Origin: Bacteroidaceae bacterium
Lineage (GTDB): Bacteria; Bacteroidota; Bacteroidia; Bacteroidales; Bacteroidaceae
DNA: 64,000 nucleotides
Assembly (NCBI GenBank): GCA_017524545.1
Contig: JAFXVN010000020.1
Coordinates: 1-64,000 of the forward strand
Reading direction: 5' to 3'
Below the pieces are notes generated by a model. It made no database searches. It saw only the letters and a program-made list of their open reading frames with translations, and was not told the origin of the DNA. Every line of letters starts with the position of its first letter. Position 1 is the first letter of the stretch. Of the stretch, positions 8,201-16,800 are shown piece after piece. A program made the translations under genes and the position numbers.

Positions 8201-8820
8201 GCATCGATGGGATCACCGCCATAGTCTGGCAGGTAGTCCTGATAGTTGCCGAAGCAGGTGTTGAGGCGTGCGACTGCGATGGCGAGATCCTCCACCGTTT
8301 CCACTACGGCCTCGTAGATGGTCAGACGACGTGAGCCTGTCACACCGCCGCCCCATGAAACAGGACCAACGCCGCTGTAGCCCATGTCGATGTACTGGCC
8401 AGAGGCATTCACAAAGCCGACTTCCTCGTCATTCACGTCGATAGTGAAGTACTGAGGGCTTTCCGACATTTTGATTTTACCGCCGCTGCTGGTACCTTCG
8501 ATGTAGATGTAGCGGCCTGTGGTGAGGTTCTTAGCGGCGAACTGACCATCGTCGTTCGTTTCAAATGTCCAGACATACTGCATGCCATCGGGACCTGCGG
8601 GGACATCGCTTGCTGCTGTTGCAGCAAAGGTGCCGTCGTTGTCGAACAGCCAGGAGATCTGACCTGCCTGACCGTTACCTTGGATTACGTAGTACTGTCC
8701 TTCTTCGGGCTCGGTCACTACGCTGCCGGTTCCTGTCAGGCTCTGCTCGTCGGCAAGCATGGGGGCTGCCATCAGCAGGGAAAGAACTAACGCGGCAAAA
8801 GAAGTAAATTTCCTTTTCAT
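5233..8820 (-). CDS. Secreted multidomain protein with discoidin-like region and C-terminal dockerin
   Basis: A 1195-residue exported protein. The signal peptide MKRKFTSFAALVLSLLMAAPMLA is evident. Residues about 40-170 form a repeated 'YYVIQGN.../GRYIYIEG' beta module that recurs near 270-430 and 790-1000. Residues about 500-650 (SDDASTFWHSDW...LQVSF) look like an F5/8C/discoidin carbohydrate-binding domain. The C-terminus has two dockerin-type Ca2+ loops (DLNGDGKVDIADAVSVLDIM and DLNGDQRIDIADFVAILDIM) ending the protein. The role is probably cell-surface or extracellular glycan binding. No catalytic motif was recognised. It stands alone between a terminator and a weak -7 box (TACCTTAG at 8903-8896). 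Confidence 0.8.
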   Translation of the reverse strand: MKRKFTSFAALVLSLLMAAPMLADEQSLTGTGSVVTEPEEGQYYVIQGNGQAGQISWLFDNDGTFAATAASDVPAGPDGMQYVWTFETNDDGQFAAKNLTTGRYIYIEGTSSGGKIKMSESPQYFTIDVNDEEVGFVNASGQYIDMGYSGVGPVSWGGGVTGSRRLTIYEAVVETVEDLAIAVARLNTCFGNYQDYLPDYGGDPIDAKQGTEVGQYNFTEEQLEAFVESMNTALEIIENDGAGSTPEEIYALIQAIEDSYAALMETLVKLTIADGNYRIVSALEWTNTQRIDTGEYDENDQPIYEEIVTHPTKAMYATLEGKAMWANIDSTDCRYLWKMTNNAETGFVKMMNIATDGILATCSQSAQATLAADSETEMLFEFIQRTDDGKIVVAMKPSTGGDYAFLHCNGHSSGAGTASNIVGWIASAGASNWILEPVSDEEVQKLVDDFAPIKDHDLLVSMFEEVIAEGDAAVAQAKEDSYLTERSAGLITSTDQFSSPWSDASEGSLTNLLSDDASTFWHSDWHAGNVANHTHYLQVSFPEPVNGNLQCFVRRRNVVNDHVTVLGVFGTNDENVLGITEDGCEATTEDGWTDLGSFELPNASSGQTTYSNSVALAEGYKFFRFYIDGTTTGRGYGHFATFQLYKTTLDGNTQWCQMGDAATAIEAALAAAKAVLAADTVSMADYETLKAAVEAFKAIVVDPSALVSALSANKNVADMVAIGENPGFWSSDSEAGTFVTTVQEATAYLKGGVFTQAQVDAYAEAVTNGASDFFAAANPVEPGKWYAIKFDSEDNFKTHGWSEANAQNQTLGDLYDNYAAPAYMEEDELLGFSSLEEVTIGQGVRFINEDVIQEMDQIAFRFIAQGDSAYVIQHKSGLYLNGAERSNTLTLGLTPALFNVEAVGYGKVVFEVRKLNGQGYYDDPVYLHAQNAGHSLVTWNNKAVGSNSALYIEPVEDFDEGEEAQESFVMNATPNSMIFMCYPTGFSVEDADIYAYEGAIAETDSTAHYAFRKIEQAAPGQPVLLVVGDPEDFDAEDEDPEEIKISLVGDTFAPAPLTTGGVHGTYAYEWVDEGTVVVGGGKIGKAGSTLVLAEGKENTDCTRDISANTGYIVYGENVLKNASVDNFDLVITAGRPADTAVEGDLNGDGKVDIADAVSVLDIMAAEGYEAAADLNGDQRIDIADFVAILDIMSQQ

Positions 8821-8967
8821 GTGTAGTTTTTGTTTAGTTAATAAATAGATTGATTTTGATGTGTGCTTGTTTGTCGTGCGACATGTATCTCGCCGCTAAG
8901 GTAAGGAAAACTTTTCACATTATTATATTATAAGGTGAGAAGCCTCCGTGATTTAAGAATAATTAAC

Positions 8968-10155
8968 TTATTCCGCAAGGCATCCGTCGAGGAGGGTGGT
9001 GATGGCTTCCTTGTCGAGATGTTGGCCGATGAAGACGAGCTTTTGCATACGGTCGCCGTAGCGGTCGTCCCAGTCGCGGCGGAGGTTCGCGTCGCGCTGC
9101 TTCATGGCTTCCAGCTCGGCTGCGGGCATGGTGGCATACCACTGTCCGATGTTCTGCAGCTTCACCTGTTTGCCGGCCTGCTCGAAGAGGTAGCAGATGT
9201 CCTCCTCGCCCCGGAAGTAGCAGATGCCCTTGGCGCGGATGATGCCCTTCGGCCAGAGACGTGCCACGAAGTGGTCGAACTCGCCCAAATCCATAGGCTC
9301 GCGGCGGTAATAGACGAAAGTGCCGATGCCATATTCTTCGGCTTCGCCCTCGTCGTGATGGTGGTGGTGATGGTGGTCGTGGTCGTCGTGGTCATCGTCG
9401 TCATCATCATCGTCATCATGTTCGTGGTGGTCTTCCAGCTCTGCTATCCACGTTGCACTCGTCGCCACCTTCTCGTAGTCGAAGAGGTTGGTGTTCAGGA
9501 GCTTGTCAAGTTCCACGTCGCCATAGTTGCAGTCGATGATTTGCGCTTTGGGCTGGATGCCTCGGATGATTTGGCGGATGCGTTCCAACTCGTGCGGCTC
9601 CACGTCGGCTGCCTTGTTCAGTAGGATGATGTTGCAGAACTCAATCTGCTGGATGACGAGGTTCTCGATATCCTCCTCGTCGATGTCCTTCTTTGTGAGG
9701 TCGGAGCCGCAGTTGAACTCGTCCTTCAGCCGCAGGGCATCCACGACGGTGACGATACAATCCACGTATGGCACGCCGTTCTTCGTCACCTCGGGTGCCA
9801 TGCGAGCCATCTCGCAGATGGTCTGTGCGATGGGTTCCGGCTCGCAGATGCCGCTGGCTTCAACGACGATGTAGTCAAACTTCTTGAGTGCGATGATGTC
9901 GTAGAGCTGTTGCACAAGATCCATCTTGAGCGTGCAGCAGATGCAACCGTTCTGCAGGGCCACGAGGCTGTCGTCCTGTCCGCCCACGATGCCTCCCTTC
10001 TGTATGAGGTCTGCATCGATGTTCACCTCGCCTATATCGTTGACAATGACGGCGAAGCGTATGCCTCGGCGGTTCGCAAGGATGCGGTTCAGAAGTGTGG
10101 TCTTGCCGCTGCCCAAATAACCCGTGAGCAGCAGGACGGGAACATTGTATTTCAT
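8968..10155 (-). CDS. CobW/COG0523-family G3E GTPase, putative metallochaperone
   Basis: A 395-residue G3E GTPase. Walker A is GYLGSGKTT (residues 12-20), the metal-binding CxCC motif is CICC (about 72-75), and VVEASGICEP is the switch region. The guanine-specificity motif reads NKAAD rather than the usual NKxD. Residues about 242-266 are almost purely Asp and His, a metal-binding loop known in Zn-related COG0523 proteins. The C-terminal CobW_C domain follows (GIGTFVYYRREPMDL...). It probably delivers Zn or another metal to client proteins in the cytoplasm; the client is unknown. A -7 box (TACCTTTG, 10196-10189) lies 34 bp upstream and heptamers (TTATGAA) lie between. Confidence 0.88.
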   Translation of the reverse strand: MKYNVPVLLLTGYLGSGKTTLLNRILANRRGIRFAVIVNDIGEVNIDADLIQKGGIVGGQDDSLVALQNGCICCTLKMDLVQQLYDIIALKKFDYIVVEASGICEPEPIAQTICEMARMAPEVTKNGVPYVDCIVTVVDALRLKDEFNCGSDLTKKDIDEEDIENLVIQQIEFCNIILLNKAADVEPHELERIRQIIRGIQPKAQIIDCNYGDVELDKLLNTNLFDYEKVATSATWIAELEDHHEHDDDDDDDDDHDDHDHHHHHHHDEGEAEEYGIGTFVYYRREPMDLGEFDHFVARLWPKGIIRAKGICYFRGEEDICYLFEQAGKQVKLQNIGQWYATMPAAELEAMKQRDANLRRDWDDRYGDRMQKLVFIGQHLDKEAITTLLDGCLAE

Positions 10156-10237
10156 AGTTATGAATTAAGAGTTATGAATTAGGGACTGCAAAGGTACGAA
10201 AAAATGAAGAATGAAGAATTAAATAAAGGGGATTTAT

Positions 10238-10268
10238 TTGCATATTGCAAAGAAAGTGTTAACTTTGT
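10238..10268 (+). promoter_or_regulatory. Bacteroidetes-type promoter for the DUF4965 gene
   Basis: TTTG at 10238-10241, a 19-bp spacer, then TAACTTTG at 10261-10268. This is a near-ideal -33/-7 pair. The ATG is at 10326, giving a leader of about 50 nt. Confidence 0.75.
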
Positions 10269-10325
10269 AGCGCAATTGCACGGATAATATAACTATGCAT
10301 ACATCATAAATACAGTAATAATACT

Positions 10326-13300
10326 ATGCGCAACTCTCTTTCAATTTTCAGGTTCCAGACTTCTATTTCCTTCCTGCGGGCAGCACTTGTTAGTTTTTCA
10401 GTTTTCGCTTTCCACTCTTCGTTTGTGCAGGCGCAGACACCAGACTACTTCGTGCCATACAAGCAGACAGCGCTCCGCCTGCCCAGCGTCCCCCTGCTGG
10501 TCAACGACCCCTACTTCTCCTTCTGGTCGCCCTACGACCACCTCTACGATGGCACCACCAAGCATTGGGACGACCAGCAGAAGGCAATGGACGGCCTGCT
10601 GCGCGTCGATGGGCAGGTGTATCGCTTCATGGGCAAGCAGCGCACCACGAAGCTCCTTTCCATCGCGCCTATGGGAAACAAGGGCGGCTATCAGGCCAAG
10701 GTGCGTACAAGCCTGACCACTGCGATGGAGGAAACCTGGATGAACCTCGACTTCAACGAGAGTGGCTGGCAGACACAGACGGGACCTTGGGGCACATCGT
10801 CTGAATATCCCTACATCAAGACCAACTGGACGGGCAACAACACCGACCGCTACATCCGCCGCCACGTCACCCTCACGGCCGAAGACCTGAGGAGCGACCT
10901 GTGGGTCATCTATTCCCACGACGACAAGTGCGAGGTCTATGTCAACGGCATACAGATTGCAGCAACTGATGTCTCTTGGAAACAGAATGTCAAGGTGCAT
11001 CTGACGGGGGCTGCCCGTGCTTCCCTCGTGGAGGGCGATAACGTGATTGCCTTTCATGTGCACAACACCAGTGGCGGTGCACAGGCGGACATCGGTCTCT
11101 ACAAGAACACGCTTGGCTTCCATCCCGGCTTCCGTGCTATTGCCGGTGCAGGCATGGCCGACGAAGGTGCGTGGGAGGCAAAGGTCAAGACGACCAGCAC
11201 CAGCGGCACGACATGGACGACAGAAACCTTCGACGACGAGTCGTGGGAGACAAAGCCAGGTGCATTCGGCTCGCAGAGCGAGTACCCCAACGTCAATACC
11301 AACTGGACGGCGACGAACAGCGACTACTACATCCGCCGCTACATCACCCTCACCGCAGAAGACTTGCAGCAGAAGCTCACCCTCATCTATTCCCACGACG
11401 ATGTCTGCCAGGCATACATCAACGGCCGCCGCTTGGTTTCTACCGGCAACACTTGGGTGCAGAACGTCGTTTATCAGCTCACCGACGACGACAAGGCCGT
11501 GCTCCACGAGGGTCAGAACGTCATAGCCTATCATGTGCACAACACCACGGGCGGTGCCTTGGCCGACATCGGCCTCTACGTCGATGTCACAGGCGAGCAG
11601 CCGGCCACACAGACAGCCTGTCACGTTCTGCCCACCAGCACCTACTATACCTTCCAGTGCGGTCCGGCTACCCTCGATGTGGTCTTCACCGCCCCCTTCC
11701 TTATGGACGACATAGAGAAGATGTCCACCCCCGTCAACTACATCTCCTATCAGGTTCGTGCGAACGACGAGCAAGAGCACAACGTACAGTTCTACTTCGG
11801 TACGACGCCAGAGTTGACCGTCGATAACAACAGTCAGGCCACCACGACCACCATCGTCAGCAATGATGGGCGCCGCTACATCAAGAGCGGCAGCAAGGAC
11901 CAGAAAGTGCTCGGCAAGGCAGGCGACCTCATCACCATCGACTGGGGCTACCTCTACCTGCCCGACGTGAACGGCACCGTCTCCGTAGCCGACCAGGACC
12001 TCACCGCCTCCACCTTCCTCGCCACGGGACAGCTGCCCGAGAGCACCACGCCCTTCGCCAGCACCGAGGAGGGCGAGATGCCGCAGCTCTCATACATGCA
12101 CGACTTCGGCACCGTAAGTCAGGCCAGCAGCTACATGATGTTCGGCTATGATGAGGTCTATGACATGCGCTATATGGACAGGGACTACAAGGGCTACTGG
12201 GCACGCAACGGCAAGACCATCCAGCAGGCTTTCGTGGAGTTCCAAGAGAACTACGACGACATCATGACGCGCTGCAAGCAGCAGGACAAAATTATCTACG
12301 ACGACGGCCTCGCCTCTGGCAACGACAAGTATGCCGAGCTGCTCTGCGCCTCCTACCGCCACTGTATCGCCGCGCACAAGATATTCGAGGACAACAAGGG
12401 CAACCTGCTCTTCTTCTCGAAGGAGAACAACTCCAACGGCTGCGTCAACACCGTGGACCTCACCTATCCCTCCGCACCGCTCTTCCTCCTCTACAACACC
12501 GACCTGATGAAGGGCATGTGCACCTCCATCCTCGACTACTGCCAGAGCGACCGTTGGGGCTTCGACTTCGCGGCGCACGACCTCGGCACCTATCCCCATG
12601 CCAACAACCAGGTCTATGCCCAACGCTTCCCAGGTGCCAACGGCGAGTTCGGCGGCAACATGCCCATCGAGGAGAGCGCGAACATCGTCATTCTGGCCGC
12701 CGCCATCTCCATCATCGACGGCAATACCGAATGGGCAGACCGCTACTGGCAGACGCTCACCACATGGACAAACTACCTCGTGGAGAACGGACAGGATCCC
12801 GAGAACCAGCTCTGCACCGACGACTTCGCCGGACACCTCGCACACAATGCCAACCTCGCCGTCAAGGCCATCATGGGCGTGGCAGGCTATGCTCTGCTCT
12901 GCGACCTGCACGGCGACGACACCGCATACGGCACCTATCTGGCAAAGGCACGGGAAATGGCTGCCGCGTGGGTGAAACTGGCCAAGGAAGACACCCACTA
13001 CAAGCTCGCCTACGACCGCAGCGGCACATGGAGCCAGAAGTACAACATGGTGTGGGACAAGGCTTGGGGACTCGGCCTCTTCACCGACCAGGTCAAGACG
13101 CAGGAGTTCAACTATTACTTGGGCAAGCTCAAGACCTACGGCCTGCCCCTCGACAGCCGCTCCACCTATACCAAAAGCGACTGGGAGATGTGGACGGCAG
13201 CCTTGGCACGCACAGACAACTACTTCCTCCGCATCTCGAACCTCGTCTGGAAGTACGTCAACGAGACACCGTCCCGCGTACCCCTTTCCGACTGGTACTA

Positions 13301-13574
13301 TACCGACGGCAACGGCAGTATGTGTGCCTTCCGCGCCCGCAGCGTCGTGGGCGGCCACTGGATGAAGGTCTATGTGGATAAGATGCTTCGTGGCGAGATA
13401 GGCACCGCCATCGCCCCCATCCAAGTCCAGGAACCCGACAACGAAATTGTAAATAGTAAATCGTCAAATAGTAAATGTTACGATCTCTATGGCCGCCAAA
13501 TCGTAAATAGTAAATTGTCAAATGGTAAATGGCACGGCATTTACATCAAGGACGGAAAGAAAATCTGTAGATGA
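10326..13574 (+). CDS. Secreted DUF4965/DUF5127/DUF1793 (glutaminase A-like) protein with duplicated beta-sandwich insert
   Basis: A 1082-residue exported protein with a signal peptide ending near QAQ (residue 36). The start of the mature protein (VPLLVNDPYFSFWSPYDHLYDGTTKHWD) and the large alpha-helical C-terminal half (GFDFAAHDLGTYPHANNQ, ESANIVILAAA, DDFAGHLAHNANLAVKAI) are typical of the DUF4964-5127-4965-1793 architecture annotated as glutaminase-like. Residues about 132-265 and 294-420 are two near-identical galactose-binding-like modules (both contain W...ESWxxxxGxxGS/TSEYP and VHNTxGGAxADIGLY). They interrupt the N-terminal domain and arose by duplication. The tail (YDLYGRQ...GIYIKDGKK) resembles a type IX-like sorting motif and is interrupted by heptamer repeats. 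The substrate is unknown; a (6-hairpin)-glycosidase fold is plausible. Confidence 0.8.
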   Translation: MRNSLSIFRFQTSISFLRAALVSFSVFAFHSSFVQAQTPDYFVPYKQTALRLPSVPLLVNDPYFSFWSPYDHLYDGTTKHWDDQQKAMDGLLRVDGQVYRFMGKQRTTKLLSIAPMGNKGGYQAKVRTSLTTAMEETWMNLDFNESGWQTQTGPWGTSSEYPYIKTNWTGNNTDRYIRRHVTLTAEDLRSDLWVIYSHDDKCEVYVNGIQIAATDVSWKQNVKVHLTGAARASLVEGDNVIAFHVHNTSGGAQADIGLYKNTLGFHPGFRAIAGAGMADEGAWEAKVKTTSTSGTTWTTETFDDESWETKPGAFGSQSEYPNVNTNWTATNSDYYIRRYITLTAEDLQQKLTLIYSHDDVCQAYINGRRLVSTGNTWVQNVVYQLTDDDKAVLHEGQNVIAYHVHNTTGGALADIGLYVDVTGEQPATQTACHVLPTSTYYTFQCGPATLDVVFTAPFLMDDIEKMSTPVNYISYQVRANDEQEHNVQFYFGTTPELTVDNNSQATTTTIVSNDGRRYIKSGSKDQKVLGKAGDLITIDWGYLYLPDVNGTVSVADQDLTASTFLATGQLPESTTPFASTEEGEMPQLSYMHDFGTVSQASSYMMFGYDEVYDMRYMDRDYKGYWARNGKTIQQAFVEFQENYDDIMTRCKQQDKIIYDDGLASGNDKYAELLCASYRHCIAAHKIFEDNKGNLLFFSKENNSNGCVNTVDLTYPSAPLFLLYNTDLMKGMCTSILDYCQSDRWGFDFAAHDLGTYPHANNQVYAQRFPGANGEFGGNMPIEESANIVILAAAISIIDGNTEWADRYWQTLTTWTNYLVENGQDPENQLCTDDFAGHLAHNANLAVKAIMGVAGYALLCDLHGDDTAYGTYLAKAREMAAAWVKLAKEDTHYKLAYDRSGTWSQKYNMVWDKAWGLGLFTDQVKTQEFNYYLGKLKTYGLPLDSRSTYTKSDWEMWTAALARTDNYFLRISNLVWKYVNETPSRVPLSDWYYTDGNGSMCAFRARSVVGGHWMKVYVDKMLRGEIGTAIAPIQVQEPDNEIVNSKSSNSKCYDLYGRQIVNSKLSNGKWHGIYIKDGKKICR
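13446..13532. repeat. Heptamer repeats in the C-terminal coding region
   Basis: Two blocks (13446-13477 and 13501-13532) of AAATAGT/AAATCGT/AAATGGT units encode NSKSSNSK and NSKLSNGK inside the sorting-like tail of the preceding gene, without breaking the frame. Confidence 0.8.
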
Positions 13575-13849
13575 GCTTGCTAAGTAGGCAGCCTACCTCC
13601 GCCAGTACCCAGCATCTTAACATCATTTAACATGCTGGTGTGCCTATATGAGCGCAAATAATAGTATATTTGTGCACGAATAGTTATAAATAAGCTAAGA
13701 GATAACCATAAAGTAAGATACTATGGAAGCCACAGGAACGATAGCCGCTCCACAGAAGCGGATTTCAAAAACAGCAAAAGGATTATTCGCCATGAGGCTG
13801 ATGCTTGATACAAATAATTAACCTTTTTATTAACAAACAAAACAACAAC
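13575..13849 (+). other. Intergenic region and long leader before the discoidin/GLUG gene
   Basis: After the DUF4965 stop there is a perfect GTAGGC-A-GCCTAC palindrome (13584-13596) and a CCAGCAT...ATGCTGG hairpin (13609-13638), neither followed by a T-run. A -7 box TATATTTG (13665-13672) predicts transcription starting near 13680, which leaves a leader of about 170 nt. The leader contains a 32-codon open frame (13723-13821). No riboswitch was recognised. Confidence 0.5.
13723..13821 (+). CDS. Possible 32-residue leader peptide
   Basis: Starts ATGGAAGCCACAGGA and encodes MEATGTIAAPQKRISK..., a basic, Ala/Lys/Arg-rich peptide ending MLDTNN, with stop TAA. It lies wholly within the long leader of the following 1400-residue secreted protein, 28 nt before its ATG. 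There is no recognised family and no clear ribosome-binding site, so this could be chance. Confidence 0.3.
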   Translation: MEATGTIAAPQKRISKTAKGLFAMRLMLDTNN

Positions 13850-16800
13850 ATGAAAAAGAAATTACTATCTCTGTTTGCTGCTTTGGCTATGGCAGCAACA
13901 GTTTCCGCTCAGGTGACTTACACCTGTACGAAGGGAACCAATTTCGATGGTGGCGAAGGCGTTGCCAAGTTGTTCGACAACAATGTGGAGACCAAGTATT
14001 GTGGTAGTCCCGGCGATGGTGTCTATGCACTCTTTACTGCCTCTGAGCCAGTTTATGTGTGGGGCTATGACATAACCACAGCCAACGACAATGAGGCGTA
14101 CGGTCGCCTCATCGGTAAATGGACGCTCTATGGAACCAACGACGCTACTGTTGGTGACGATGTCTCTTCTGATGGTTGGGTCGCTCTCTCCGACCTCGGT
14201 CGCAACAACATGATTCAGAGGAAGAACTTCTACACCCAGCGCTTCTTCTGCGAAAAGAATGTTTTGAAGCCATTCAAGTACTTCAAGCTTGTCCTGAATG
14301 AAAGTCAGGGTTACAAGAAAGAGAATGACAACAATACCTATTATGATGGCATGATTCAGCTCTCAGAGTTCAAGCTCCTTGGTGAGCCAAATCGCGTGGT
14401 TAGCTACAAGTGGAAGGCTTCTTCTCAGGACAACTCCAAGAAGGCTGTTGACCTGCTGCTCGGTCAGAAGTGGGAAGGCAGCAATCTCGCAGGCAACTGG
14501 GTGACAATTGAATCTGGTGACGGTCAGGCATACGCCGTGAAGAGCTATTCTTTCTCCACCCATGATGATGGCGCTTGGCACGACCGTGCTCCCAAGAGCT
14601 GGAAGATTGAAGGCTCTAACGACAACAGCAACTGGACGCTGATTGATGAAAGAACTGACGATGACGAAATCCAGAACGAAAACTACACGACGTTCGAGTA
14701 CATTCCCGCCAATACAACCGACAAGTTCCGCTACATCAAGCTGACGCTGAATGCCATGAAGAGCACAGGCTGGACTCAAGTAGGCGAGTTCCATGTTTTA
14801 AGCACTTCTGATGTTTCCGATGCACAGTACTATACCAATTTGGTGAACACTGCAAAGGCTACCAAGGCTGAATACGAGGCTCTTCTTGGAGAGAATGACC
14901 CCTGGTGTCAGGAGTATGCTACTTTCTTCGCAGGTCTGGACTTGGATGACGTATTGGCAACAGCTATCAGCACTGGCGAATATGCGACACTTGAAGCTAA
15001 GTTGGCTGAAGCAGAGAACAATGCAATTGCTCAGGCAATGAATCAGTTTGTCAACGGTGCGAATTATGCAGCTTTCGCTGGCTCTGCCGACCAGTGCTGG
15101 GGCGACGGCCACTATTCACAGCTGGTTGACGGTAAAGACGGTTGTGATGGCAGATCTGCTACCAAGTGGGGCGGCAATAACTTCCCGCAGTATGTTATCT
15201 TCCGCGTGAAGGCAGCCTTCAAGCCTTTCTTCTACAAGCTTGTTACTGGTAACGACACCGCAACCCAAAATGGTCGTAACTGGAAGAATTGGAGTGTCTA
15301 TGGCGGCAACTTCACTTCCTTCGCCGCTGCTGCAGACGCTGCTGCTACAGGTTGGACTCTGATTGACGAGAGAACTAATGTCACAGAGGCGTATCTGCCC
15401 ATGAAGAACTTCTATCCCGCAACATTCGACTTCAATCAGGGTGTTACAGAAGATTATCTTTATTATATGGTGAAGGTAACTGCGTCGTTTGGTGGTTCTC
15501 AGCAGCAGATGGAGGAGATGTATCTCTGCACTCAGGCAGAGTTCGAGGCAATGCGTCAGCCGTTGGTAGATGAGCTGGCACCTTTTGCTGCTACTTTAGA
15601 AAGCTTGGTGGTTGAGGCAAGCAAGGAAAGCAAGAAGACCGAGTTCGCAGAGAAGTATGCTGAGTTGCAGACAACTGCCGATGCTGTGCAGATGACTTTG
15701 CTCTACAATGAATTGATGGCTTTGAAGGCAGAGCTTGAGGATTCTTCTGCATTCGCAACAGGCGGCTTCCGCTTTATTGCTGGCAACGCAGGAAATAGTG
15801 GTGAAGATGCATCGAAGCTTCTCGACGGAAGCCAGAACACCAAGTGGTGTGGCGGTATCCCCGATGGCGGTGCATACGTTATCTTCAAGACATATGCTGC
15901 TAATGCGTTCGGTCAATACATGCTGATTACTGGCAATGACACTGGTAATGGCGGTGGTGCCCGTAACTGGAAGAGCTGGAAGATTTATGGCGCTAACGAG
16001 GAACTTTCTCGCGATGCAGAAGGATGGACTTTGATTGATGAGAAGGCCGACATCGGTCAGGATCGTCTGCCTGCAGTCAACAATGCTCCTGCTTACTTCA
16101 ACTTCAGCACGGCTTGGCCTGGTTATACCTACTTCAAGATCGAACTTGAGTCCGTCTATAGCGGTACGCTTCAGCAGATGGCAGAGTTCAAGTTCCTGTC
16201 TGATGATGAGTTCGCTGCAATTCGTCAGGGATATGTTACTGAACTGACCAACATGGTAATGCCTCTTGCAGGACAATTCGCATCATTGGATATTTCTGAT
16301 GAACTGAAGACTCAGATAATGAATGATGCACAGACTAAGCTGAATGCGGTTGCAACTGCGACAGCAGACGATTTGCTCCCGCTTTATAATGATGCTCTGA
16401 ATTACGTCACTGTTGAGGTACCTGCCCTTGTTGCTATTGCCCAACTGCCCGTAGTTGAAGGCGTATATCAGATTGGCACAAGCTCTCAATTGGCAAGCTT
16501 CGCCACTTTGGTTAACACTGGCGAGAACACAGTTAATGCAGTCCTCACTGCCGACATCGACCTTTCTCAGGTAATCAGCGATGCTGCTTGGACGTCTATC
16601 GGTAATAACGATATTCCTTATAAGGGTACTTTCGATGGTCAGGGATATACCATCAGCGGTATTACCTACACGGCTACAGGTCAGTACAATGGTCTGTTCG
16701 GTAAGCTCTCCGAAGGTGCAGTAGTGAAGAACTTCACCGCAGAGGGAACAATGACAATTTCTTCAAGTGTTACAGGCAGAGCAGTCGCTTTGATTGCCGC

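Noticed and set aside
10398-11780. Long antisense frames (e.g. 460 codons opposite the DUF4965 gene, 474 opposite CotH, 540 opposite the esterase)
   Set aside because: They mirror GC-rich third positions of genuine genes; no signal peptides, domains or own promoters.
13605-13849. Upstream in-frame starts for the 1400-residue protein (e.g. TTG 13805)
   Set aside because: They would bury the signal peptide that begins at ATG 13850.
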